From Opitutaceae bacterium (GTDB taxonomy: Bacteria; Verrucomicrobiota; Verrucomicrobiia; Opitutales; Opitutaceae), in the NCBI GenBank assembly GCA_030693515.1, contig JAUYAK010000018.1:44314-108313 (forward strand): DNA of 64,000 bases. The letters are read 5' to 3'. Under the pieces are notes generated by a model, which saw only the letters and a program-made list of their open reading frames with translations, was not told the origin of the DNA and searched no databases. Below are positions 27,864-36,212 of this stretch, in pieces; within the stretch, counting starts at the first letter, position 1, and every line of letters starts with the position of its first letter. A program made the translations under genes and the position numbers.

Positions 27864-30800
27864 TTAGAAGTCGAACTTCGAGGTGATTGTCCACGCCCGC
27901 GGCGTGCGGATGAAGTAGGAAGACGGGTCGATGGGCGGCGGCGTCGCACCCGGCGCCACGACGGCGGTGCGGGCCCGGCGAATAATGGGATCGGACTCAT
28001 CCAGCAGGTTCACGAGGTTGAGCTGGAAGGTGGCGCGGGCGTTCTTCACCCATGGCACCCGAGTGCGGTAGCGCAGGCTGAGATCGTAATCGATCGTGCT
28101 CTGGCCGAAGCGCGGGACGGTCTGCAGGAGCTTGCCGGAAGCGACCCCGCCCTCGCGAATCTCATAGGCGCCCGTGTAGGCGCCCGAGCGGTAGCGGGTG
28201 CTGAGGGTGGCGCCGAAACCCTTCAGGAATTTCTGGAAATCATAGGTGGTCGTGAGGTTCGCGTTCAGGCGGCCGGCGCCGAAATTGTTGCCGAGGGTGT
28301 CGATGGCGTTGTCGAGCCGCTGGTCGAGGGCGTCGAGCAGGCTCGCGATCGTGACGGTGGGATTGGCGGCGGTGGCGAGGTTGCCCACATTCACGCCGGG
28401 GTTTTTGGCCTGGAGGTCACTGATGTAGGTGCGCAGCTGCACGGCCATGGGCGCGGTGAACCTGAAGAGGTTTTCGCGCCCACGCTCGGTCTTGGAAAAG
28501 GTCGCCCGGAGGCGGAGTCCGCGCAGGGGATTGGCGGTGATCCGGGCTTCGTAGCCGCGGCTGGCCTGGTCGAGAATATCGGCGTTGGCATTGTAAACGG
28601 GCCGCACGAGGGGATAGGCGGCCTTGAGGGCCTCAACGGCGGCGGCATCCGTGGTGCGGAAGAGGGGGGCGGTGCCGGCTGGATTGTTGAGGATCGGGAA
28701 GACGGCGTTGTAGGCGCCGCGGATGCTGTCGGCGGTGTTGGAGTTGAGGGTGAGGACCTCGGCGACGCCGTTGTTCGAGGTGTCGAAGTAGCCGACATCG
28801 ACGTAAAGTTTTTCGCTGAACAGCTCGAATTTCAGGCCCACGTCGAGGCCCTTGCCGGCGGTGTTGGGCGGCGTGACGGCATCAGGGCCGACGACATTGC
28901 CGCGCGGGGGGCCGAAGCTGGAGCTCCGGTTGGCATAGGCGGACATCCACGAAGTCAGGTGGAAAACCGCACCGAGGGTGCGCGTCGGGCCCTTGGTCGT
29001 GGTTTTTGCGACGTTGGTGCGGTCGAGGACGTTGAGTCCGGTGCTGGCCTCCCAGCCGGGAGGCCGCACGCGGGTCTGGCCGTAGACGTAGTCGGTCGCC
29101 TCGTCGAAGCGATAGCCGGCGGTGAGCACGAGGCGGTTGCGGAAAAAGCGACTCTGGGTGGCTCCCAGGTAGGAGAACTGGCGCGCTTGGCGGAGATTCT
29201 CACCCTCCGTCACCCAGCCGGTGGAGATCGGGCCCAGCGTGGGGTGGGTCCAGGTGAGTTTGGGGAACTCGCGGTAATCGGGGACGAAGAAATTCGCGGC
29301 GTCGGTCGGCGCGGCGTAGTGGCGCCGGAATACGCCATTGTTGGTGTTGACGGGATCGTTGTTGAAGGGCGCGTTGAGCCAGGAGTCGCGGAAATTCTCG
29401 CTCCCTGATGAACGCTCCGTGTAGGCGGTGGTGCCGACGATGCGGTGCGAGCCGAACCAGCGGCCAAGATCGACCTGCCACGCGGCGGTGCCTTGGATCG
29501 TCTTGCGCAGGCCCTCCTGCGTGCGGTGCAACCAGCGCGACTGGGTGAAGAACTGGCCGGCGAAGGGATTGACGATCTGGCCGGCGGCATTGGTGGTGAG
29601 CGGAGTGGAGCCGAGATTCTTGATCTGGGACGGGTTGGTGAAGGTGCCGTTGCCGTCGACGAGCACGACCGCGCCGCTGGCGGCGCCGTTGGCGTAGGCC
29701 TGGTAGGTGTCGGCGCTGCTCTCCTCGCGCGAGGCGGAGAGGTTCACGTAGAGCTTCTCCGCGACTTTCTGGTCGATGGCGATCGCGAGGATCTCGCGGT
29801 TGACGCCCTTGCGGCCGCCGGGGCCGTTGATGTTGCCGCGGGGATTGAAGAAGCGCGGGTCAATGGACTGGCGGTTGTTGGCGTCGTTGTTGCTCAGGCT
29901 GGAATTGCTGAAGAGCGAGGTGGCGGCGTTGATGATATAAGAGCGGTCGCCGTTTTGGATGACGACGGGGCTCACGCCGGCGCCCTGGAAATTGAACGCC
30001 ACGGGAGTGCCGGTGGGGTTGACGAGGGCGTTGCGCGCGGCGGCGGTGAGGGTTTCCCAGTTCGTGGGCAGAGTGTAGGTCGGCGAGCCGCGCCCCAGCC
30101 AGTTGGTGACGTAGCTGGGGACGAGATGGGGGCCGGGATAGGCGACGCTGCCGGTGGTCCGCTCGCGCTCGTATTCGACGCGGACCTCCGTGCTGCCGGT
30201 CGCGCGCCAGGTGCTGGCGAGCTGGAAGCCGTTGGTGTTGTCGGTGAAGTTGGCGCGGTATTTCTTGCCGCGATTGGCGATGGCGTTGAAGCGGAGGCCG
30301 AGCTTCTGGGGGATGAGGACCTGGTTGACGTCGAGGGTGACGCGGCGGCTGTTGTTGCTGTCGAAGAGCAGGTCGAATCCGTAGGCGGGGCGGTTCAACT
30401 TGGCGCGCTTGGTGGTGATGTTGACCACGCCGCCGGCGCTGCCCAGGCCGAATAGAATGGCGTTGGGGCCGCTGGAGTTGTCGATGCGCTCGACGGTGTA
30501 GAAGGCGGGGCGGGAATCGGTCTCGAGGTAGTTGCGAGCGACAGTGCCGCTCAGGCCGCGGGAGCGGAAGGTGACATTGATCTGGGAGCCGGGAAATATG
30601 GTGTTGATGACACCTTGGCTGTCGAAATCGCCGGCGTCCTCCGCGAAGTTGGTGGAGAACGCCAGCGCCTCTTGGAGCGTGGTGGCGCCGATGTCGTCGA
30701 GGAAATCCTTGGTGAGCACGTCGAGCACCCCGGGGGTGTCCTTGAGCGAAGAGTTGAGGCGCGAGCCGGCGAGGGTGTTCGCGGCGCGGTAGCCGCGGTC

Positions 30801-30959
30801 GTTGTCGGAGACGACGGTGAACGGGCTGAGCTGGACGGGCTCGGCGGCGGCCGGAGCGCTCGACGACGCGGCGGCCGCTTGCGCGGGCGAGTGCAGGAGG
30901 AGCGCTCCGAGCAGGAGACCGAGCGCGGGCAGGTGGGTAGGGTAGGTCAGGTTCATCAT
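27864..30959 (-). CDS. TonB-dependent receptor, LSPF type (receptor F)
   Basis: 1031 residues from the ATG at 30957-30959; a second ATG follows directly (30956), so the start may be one codon later. The frame is open far upstream but that part lies inside the MFS gene. Signal peptide 1-30, then VQLSPFTVVSDNDRGY (42-57), NTLAGSRLNSSLKD, VLTKDFLDDIGATTLQEAL and the plug block NSSGPNAILFGLGSAGGVVN. The barrel ends in WTITSKFDF. It is 25 bp downstream of the GPH symporter gene, giving an outer-membrane plus inner-membrane import pair in one transcript. Ligand unknown. Confidence 0.93.
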   Translation of the reverse strand: MMNLTYPTHLPALGLLLGALLLHSPAQAAAASSSAPAAAEPVQLSPFTVVSDNDRGYRAANTLAGSRLNSSLKDTPGVLDVLTKDFLDDIGATTLQEALAFSTNFAEDAGDFDSQGVINTIFPGSQINVTFRSRGLSGTVARNYLETDSRPAFYTVERIDNSSGPNAILFGLGSAGGVVNITTKRAKLNRPAYGFDLLFDSNNSRRVTLDVNQVLIPQKLGLRFNAIANRGKKYRANFTDNTNGFQLASTWRATGSTEVRVEYERERTTGSVAYPGPHLVPSYVTNWLGRGSPTYTLPTNWETLTAAARNALVNPTGTPVAFNFQGAGVSPVVIQNGDRSYIINAATSLFSNSSLSNNDANNRQSIDPRFFNPRGNINGPGGRKGVNREILAIAIDQKVAEKLYVNLSASREESSADTYQAYANGAASGAVVLVDGNGTFTNPSQIKNLGSTPLTTNAAGQIVNPFAGQFFTQSRWLHRTQEGLRKTIQGTAAWQVDLGRWFGSHRIVGTTAYTERSSGSENFRDSWLNAPFNNDPVNTNNGVFRRHYAAPTDAANFFVPDYREFPKLTWTHPTLGPISTGWVTEGENLRQARQFSYLGATQSRFFRNRLVLTAGYRFDEATDYVYGQTRVRPPGWEASTGLNVLDRTNVAKTTTKGPTRTLGAVFHLTSWMSAYANRSSSFGPPRGNVVGPDAVTPPNTAGKGLDVGLKFELFSEKLYVDVGYFDTSNNGVAEVLTLNSNTADSIRGAYNAVFPILNNPAGTAPLFRTTDAAAVEALKAAYPLVRPVYNANADILDQASRGYEARITANPLRGLRLRATFSKTERGRENLFRFTAPMAVQLRTYISDLQAKNPGVNVGNLATAANPTVTIASLLDALDQRLDNAIDTLGNNFGAGRLNANLTTTYDFQKFLKGFGATLSTRYRSGAYTGAYEIREGGVASGKLLQTVPRFGQSTIDYDLSLRYRTRVPWVKNARATFQLNLVNLLDESDPIIRRARTAVVAPGATPPPIDPSSYFIRTPRAWTITSKFDF

Positions 30960-30984
30960 GGCGGGAAGAGTGGGCTGACGCGTG

Positions 30985-32379
30985 CTAGCCAGCGGCGTTT
31001 GATCGGGCCTGCATGGCGCGGCGCGATTCCGCGACGGTCTCTTCGGTGACGCGGTAGCCGGCGATGATCGCGGCGGCGATGAGCGCGAAGACGATGGTGC
31101 CGACGCTGAAGGCCACGCGCATGGCGAAGAAGGTCTCCTCGGACTGGGCCGCCTTGAGGTTGGTTTGCCAGCCGGTGAGTTCCAAGGCGACGCCGGCGAG
31201 AAAGATGGAGCCGGAGAGCGCGACCTTGAGTTTCCAGCCGAGCACGGCGTTGAACATGCCCTCGCGGCGCGCGCCGGTCTTGACCTCGTCAAGGTCGCAG
31301 ATGTCGGCGGTCATCGAGGGCACGAGCACCATCACGGCGACGAGGCCGGGCGCGAGCAGGAGCGACGGAATCACGAGCAGCCAGCCGGCGTCCGGCACGT
31401 AGCAGAACCATTTCGAAACGCCCGCGACGACGAGGGAAGCGGTGCAAAGGAGAAACGTGTTTTTCTTCCCGATGCGCTGCGAGAGCCAGACGATGCCGGG
31501 GATGGCGGCGAGGCCGCCGAGCTGAAACGCCATGCCGGCGAAACCTTTCAGCAGCGCGCCCTTCGCCATGTCGCCGCCGTTCACGTAGAAGACATTCAGG
31601 TAGAAACCGGTGTTATCGACGATGAGGAAGCTCGCGTAGATGAGCATCTGGGCGGAGCCGAGGCGGACGAAGTCGCCGCGCTTCATCGTTTCGCGCCAGC
31701 CCTGCCAGAGCGAGAGCTTCGGCCCAGTCGCGACGGCGGGGCGCGCCCGCTCCGGCACGCGCCACACGGTGATCGCGCCCAGCACGGCGACGAGGCAGCC
31801 GATGATGACGCCGCAGAAACGGCTGCCGGCGACGAGGTTGTTCTGACCGACGATCTGCACGATCTTGAGCAACCACTGGTTCAGGACGCCCGAGAGTTTG
31901 TGGAGCATCGACTTCGAACCCATGAGCCGGGTGCGTTCGTGGTAGTCGCGCGTGAGTTCGAGGCCGAGCGCGCCGTAGGGCACGACGAAGATCGAGTAGG
32001 CGGTCGAGAGCAGGAAGCAGCCGATGGCGAGCCAGCCGAAGTAAAAGGTCGGCGAGCGGCCCTCGGGAAAAAACCAGATGCCCGCGGTGCAAAGCGCGGT
32101 GAGGAACGCGCCGATCAAAATAAACGGCCGGCGGCGGCCCCAGCGGGTGCGGGCGTTGTCGCTGAGGTTGCCGATCCACGGATCCATCACGGCATCCCAG
32201 AGGCGCGGAAGCGCGATGGCGGTGCCGACGAGTGTCGGGCTCACGCCGAGCGTCAGGTTGAAGACGGGATTGGCGAGCTGGTTGACGGAGTTGATCGCGA
32301 GATTCTCCGCGAAGGCGGACGAACCGTAGGCGACACGGGTGGCGGGCGGGACGCGCTCGGCCTCGGGCACAGTGCTCAT
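30985..32379 (-). CDS. GPH-family sugar:cation symporter (major facilitator superfamily)
   Basis: 464 residues with about 12 hydrophobic membrane segments. The glycoside-pentoside-hexuronide signature is clear: WDAVMDPWIGNLSDNARTRW followed by GRRRPFILIGAF (61-92), and later EVKTGARREGMFNAV near the C-terminal half. It should carry mono- or disaccharides, including hexuronides, across the inner membrane with a cation. Its ATG overlaps the stop of the upstream sulfatase (ATGA at 32376-32379), so the two are coupled. It is followed 25 bp later by receptor F. The only inner-membrane transporter in the window; a uronate-containing product would fit the neighbouring lyases, but the substrate is not proven. 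Confidence 0.92.
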   Translation of the reverse strand: MSTVPEAERVPPATRVAYGSSAFAENLAINSVNQLANPVFNLTLGVSPTLVGTAIALPRLWDAVMDPWIGNLSDNARTRWGRRRPFILIGAFLTALCTAGIWFFPEGRSPTFYFGWLAIGCFLLSTAYSIFVVPYGALGLELTRDYHERTRLMGSKSMLHKLSGVLNQWLLKIVQIVGQNNLVAGSRFCGVIIGCLVAVLGAITVWRVPERARPAVATGPKLSLWQGWRETMKRGDFVRLGSAQMLIYASFLIVDNTGFYLNVFYVNGGDMAKGALLKGFAGMAFQLGGLAAIPGIVWLSQRIGKKNTFLLCTASLVVAGVSKWFCYVPDAGWLLVIPSLLLAPGLVAVMVLVPSMTADICDLDEVKTGARREGMFNAVLGWKLKVALSGSIFLAGVALELTGWQTNLKAAQSEETFFAMRVAFSVGTIVFALIAAAIIAGYRVTEETVAESRRAMQARSNAAG

Positions 32380-33866
32380 GACGCGGAGGGGCCCTGGCCG
32401 AAGTCGGTGACGCCGCGGGCAAACTGCTTGATGCGCACGCGCGGGAATGGCTCGAACGGCAGTGCCTTGAGTGCGGCGCCCTCAACGGCGGGCCGGGTGA
32501 ACTCGCGGGCGCTGAGCACGCGGACCGCCTCGGCGCGCAACGCGGCGAGGGTGCTGGGGGCTGCGGCGGCGAAGTCGCGCGACTCAGTGGGATCGTCGCG
32601 GAGGTTGAAGAGCAGCTCGCGGCCGCCATTGGCGAGCCCGAGATATTTCCACTCGCCGGACCGCACCATGCACTTGAATTGGCGCGTGCCGGGCGTGCCA
32701 AACATGCCGACGAGCGCCTCGCGCGCGGGCTTTCCGGCGCCCAGCATGCCGAGCAGATCGTGGCCGTCGCGCAGCTCGGGCTGGCCGCTGGCGGAGGTGG
32801 CGAGGCCGAAGAGGTCGGTGAGCGCGGCGAGGCCGGCGTGGCGGGTGTTGGCCGGGAGACGCCCGGGCCAGCTCACGAGAAACGGCACGCGGCACGCGGC
32901 CTCGAAGAAACTCTCCTTCTGCCAAGCGCGATGATCGCCCATGTGATCGCCGTGGTCGGAATAGAAACAGATGAGGGTATTGTCCCCATCGGGTTGCGCT
33001 TCGACCGCGTCGATGATCCGGCCGATGCAGTCGTCAATGAACGCGATGGAGCCGTAGTAGCGCGCGCGGAGCTGGCGGGCCTGCGGTGTCGGAATGTCCT
33101 CGGCCCAGACGGCGTGGTTCATCCACGCGAGGTAATCGTCGGCCCGGTCGATCGCCGGATCGCCGAGGACCGGGGCGGGCATGTCGTCGGGGTTGAACAG
33201 GCGGTTGTAGGGAATCGGCGGCGCGATGGGCGGATGCGGCGTGACGAAGGAGACGAAGCCGAAATATGGGCGCGCGTCCGGGCGGGTGATTTCCTCGATG
33301 GCGCGGCCCGTGAGCCACGCTTCGACGGTGAGGTCGGCGGGCATGGGGCGCACCTGCGGCACGTAATACATGTCGCTGCGCTCGCCGTGGACCTGCTCCA
33401 AATGGTTGAAGGCCGGCGCGCGGGTGCGCAGCCATTTCACGTAGTCGTCGCCGAGAAATTCCGCCTCGGTGGGCCAGAGTTCCTCGCTGTATTCGTGGGT
33501 CTGGAAGCCGAGCGGCTCGTGGCGCGGCTCAGTGTGGAATTTGCCGAGGCCCCAGGTGCGGTAGCCGCGGGCAGCGAGGGTGCTGGCGAGATACGGGCCG
33601 CAACGCTCGCTCACACGATCGCCGGGCGCCCAGTTGCTGAGCCAGCTCGTCTTCGACGGCTCGCAGCCGGTCATGATCGAGTAGCGGGCGGGCACGCAGA
33701 CGGGACAGGTGGTATAGGCGTTGGTCAGCGCGACCCCGCGGCGGACGAGGCGGTCGAGATTCGGCGTGCGCACGTGCGCGTGGCCGAGCGCGGCGATCGT
33801 GTCGAACCGCTGCTGGTCCGTCATGACGAAGAGGATATTCGGCGGCGATGAGGGCGAGGGAGTCAT
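32376..33866 (-). CDS. Sulfatase (S1 family) without an obvious signal peptide
   Basis: 496 residues from the ATG at 33864-33866; an in-frame ATG 39 bp upstream would add 13 residues (MSLPCTQPIHPVL) that are not a clear signal peptide either. Motifs: NILFVMTDQQRFDTIAALG (10-28), formylglycine motif CVPARYSIMTG with Cys57 (Pro present, Ser replaced by Ala), GDNTLICFYSDHGDHMGDHR metal block and ESFFEAACRVPFLVSWPGR. The DQQR context is common in choline-sulfatase-like and heparan-sulfatase-like groups. With no export signal it may be cytoplasmic and act on sulfated mono- or oligosaccharides imported by the coupled GPH symporter, which overlaps its stop codon by 4 bp. The location is inferred. 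Confidence 0.9.
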   Translation of the reverse strand: MTPSPSSPPNILFVMTDQQRFDTIAALGHAHVRTPNLDRLVRRGVALTNAYTTCPVCVPARYSIMTGCEPSKTSWLSNWAPGDRVSERCGPYLASTLAARGYRTWGLGKFHTEPRHEPLGFQTHEYSEELWPTEAEFLGDDYVKWLRTRAPAFNHLEQVHGERSDMYYVPQVRPMPADLTVEAWLTGRAIEEITRPDARPYFGFVSFVTPHPPIAPPIPYNRLFNPDDMPAPVLGDPAIDRADDYLAWMNHAVWAEDIPTPQARQLRARYYGSIAFIDDCIGRIIDAVEAQPDGDNTLICFYSDHGDHMGDHRAWQKESFFEAACRVPFLVSWPGRLPANTRHAGLAALTDLFGLATSASGQPELRDGHDLLGMLGAGKPAREALVGMFGTPGTRQFKCMVRSGEWKYLGLANGGRELLFNLRDDPTESRDFAAAAPSTLAALRAEAVRVLSAREFTRPAVEGAALKALPFEPFPRVRIKQFARGVTDFGQGPSAS

Positions 33867-33907
33867 CAGGACGGGATGGATAGGCTGCGTGCAGGGTAGT
33901 GACACGC

Positions 33908-36160
33908 TCAGAAGCGCGTCTCGGCGGTGAACTGGAGGGTGGACGGCTGCACGAAGTAGCCGCGGCGGTCGCGGTAGTTTTCGTCAGTCGCGTTTTGCCA
34001 GTTCAGCCTGAGTTTCACCGGACGGCCGGCGAGCTTGGTGGCGTAACGGGCGAACAGATCGAGGCGCATGGGATCGGCGACTTGCTGGACGAAGCGCTGG
34101 ATGTAGGTCGGAAACTGCTGGATGGGTCCCTGGCGCCACGTGAAGCCGCCGCCGAAGGTGAGCCCGCGCAGGGGAGAGTCCTTCGTGAAATCGTAGCTCA
34201 CCCAGAGGCGGATGTCGTGCTTGGCGACGCCTTCCTTGCGCAGGCCGATGATGTCGGGGACGCCGTCGCGATTCTCGTCGGGGCTGTCGAAGCCGGGGAT
34301 GATGAGATTCTTGCTCACGTAGGCGTCGGTGTAGGAATACGCGCCCATGATCGAGAGGTTGGGCAGGGGTGTGTAAACCAGATCGAGTTCGAGGCCCTGG
34401 GAGAGTTCCTCGCCGCTGGGGATATTGTTGTTCTGGGTGAAGACGCCGCCGAGGAACTGGACGATGTTTTCGCGCGTGATCTTGTAGGCGGCGAGCGAGC
34501 CGGTGAGCTGGCCGCCGAATTGGTTGAATTTGAGGCCGATTTCTTTGCCCGAGCCCTTCTCAGGATCCGTGAAGCCGAGGGCGGGATTGACGGTGCTGGC
34601 GGGTCCGTTGGGGCGGTAGGAATTCGAAGTGAGCGCGTAGAGGTTGTAGCCCTTGGCGAGTTCGAAGACGGCGCCGAACTGCGGGGAGGTGGCGGTTTTT
34701 CCCTGCGAGCGGATGTCAATGTAGTGGGCGCCGGCGAGGAGGTTGAGGCGGCCCTCCATGAGCGTGATGTAGTCGGTGAGGTAGGCGCTGCGGACCGGGA
34801 CGGGATTGGGATTGGTGTTGCTCGCGACGCCGGTGATCGTGGTGGCGAAGGGATCGTTGAGGCTGAACACCGAGCGGGGCGCACCGGGGAAAGAGACTTT
34901 CTTCGGGCCGGTGGAGTCGGCGATCACGGTGGCGGGATTGGCGAAGACGCGGCTGTCGAAATAGGCGTAGCCGTAGTTGGTGTCCTTGTTGTCGCGGATG
35001 CCGACGGAGATTTTGTGCTCGGTGCCGCCGAGCTTCAGGGTGTGGAGCACCTTGAGGGAGAGGCCGCGATGATCGGTCTTGCGGGGCTCGACGATCATGC
35101 GGGCTGGGTTGGAGATGAACTGACCGAGGGCGTTGGCCGCGATGCGACCGCTGCCGATGTTGAAATACTGCACGCCATCGATCTCCGACTGCACGTAGGA
35201 CGCGAGAAACGAGGTGTGGTCGCCGAGGTGCTGAACGAGGCGGAGGCTGAAGCCCTTGTCCTCCTGAAACCAGCTGTCCTGCGGAGTGACGAAGGTGAAG
35301 TCGTCCGTAATCGGCACGAAGCCCCGCGCGAAAATGCTGCCGCCCTCGCCGGTGTTGAGGAAGGGGGTCTGGATGCGGTTGAGGCGGCCGGTCTCCTTGG
35401 CCCAGTTGGCCCGGGCGTCGAAGACCGTGTCCTTACCGTATTCGAGATGCAGCGACGGCGAGGCGAGCGTGCGGTCGCGATATTCGTTGGGGCGGGTGAA
35501 GCCGTCGTGGGACCAGCCGAGCACGAGCCGGGCGGCCGCGCGCCAGGTGCCGGAGGTGGAGAGGGGCTGGTTGTGGTCGAGCACGCCGTGGACCGTGCCG
35601 TCCTCCGCGTAGGTGCCGGTGAGGATGGACTCTTTTTTGAAGTGCGCCTGCTTCTGGACGATGTTGACGAGGCCGGAGGGATCGGAGGTGCCGTAGATGA
35701 TGGCCGCGGGCCCTTTGAGCACCTCGACGCGATCAATCAAGGCGCTGTCCGTGGCGGTGTTGAAGGGTTCGCCGTCGCGGAGGACGTTGCCGGTGGAGAA
35801 GCCGCGGATGGCGAAATTCTCCGTGCCGCTGGCGCGGCCGGTGTTGGTCACGCCGCTGACATAGCGGACCGCATCCTCGACCCGGAGGCTGCCGCTGTCC
35901 GCGAGGAACTGGCTGGTCAGCACGGTGAGAGGAATCGGCACGCGATCGAGCGGGACGGAGAAGCCTAGGCCGCTGGCGCTGGATTGCGCGCGGTAGCCTT
36001 CGGTGAAGGCGGACGCGGGCACATTAAAGGGGTCGAGCACCACTGCGGACTCGCCGGCTGCACCCGCTGGGCGGGGCGCGGTGGTTTGGGCGATGGCGGA
36101 GGATACGAGCGCCAGGGTAGGCGCGAGCAGACGCAGGAGCAGACGTTGCGAGGATGTCAT
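33908..36160 (-). CDS. TonB-dependent receptor, siderophore-receptor type (receptor G)
   Basis: 750 residues from the ATG at 36158-36160, giving a signal peptide ending SAIAQ (about residue 25). The candidate TonB box VVLDPFNVPASAFTEGY is at 40-56. The plug has VLTSQFLADSGSLRVEDAVR, FAIRGFSTGNVLRDGEPF and VEVLKGPAAIIYGTSDPSGL, the pattern of ferric-siderophore receptors (FhuA/FhuE/FpvA group). The barrel ends in LQFTAETRF. It is smaller than the other eight receptors. The gene lies between heparinase-like and sulfatase genes in the same direction, so in spite of its family it may import a glycan rather than iron; no siderophore genes are visible. Ligand unresolved. Confidence 0.92.
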   Translation of the reverse strand: MTSSQRLLLRLLAPTLALVSSAIAQTTAPRPAGAAGESAVVLDPFNVPASAFTEGYRAQSSASGLGFSVPLDRVPIPLTVLTSQFLADSGSLRVEDAVRYVSGVTNTGRASGTENFAIRGFSTGNVLRDGEPFNTATDSALIDRVEVLKGPAAIIYGTSDPSGLVNIVQKQAHFKKESILTGTYAEDGTVHGVLDHNQPLSTSGTWRAAARLVLGWSHDGFTRPNEYRDRTLASPSLHLEYGKDTVFDARANWAKETGRLNRIQTPFLNTGEGGSIFARGFVPITDDFTFVTPQDSWFQEDKGFSLRLVQHLGDHTSFLASYVQSEIDGVQYFNIGSGRIAANALGQFISNPARMIVEPRKTDHRGLSLKVLHTLKLGGTEHKISVGIRDNKDTNYGYAYFDSRVFANPATVIADSTGPKKVSFPGAPRSVFSLNDPFATTITGVASNTNPNPVPVRSAYLTDYITLMEGRLNLLAGAHYIDIRSQGKTATSPQFGAVFELAKGYNLYALTSNSYRPNGPASTVNPALGFTDPEKGSGKEIGLKFNQFGGQLTGSLAAYKITRENIVQFLGGVFTQNNNIPSGEELSQGLELDLVYTPLPNLSIMGAYSYTDAYVSKNLIIPGFDSPDENRDGVPDIIGLRKEGVAKHDIRLWVSYDFTKDSPLRGLTFGGGFTWRQGPIQQFPTYIQRFVQQVADPMRLDLFARYATKLAGRPVKLRLNWQNATDENYRDRRGYFVQPSTLQFTAETRF

Positions 36161-36212
36161 GGGGGTTGGAGGGAACAAAGAAAGCGGTGAAGCAGAGCGA
36201 AGGAGCGGTGAC

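Noticed and set aside
33908..36160. Assigning receptor G to iron uptake
   Set aside because: The plug resembles siderophore receptors, but there is no iron-regulated neighbour, no siderophore gene and no Fur-box-like sequence noticed; the neighbours are a sulfatase and a lyase.
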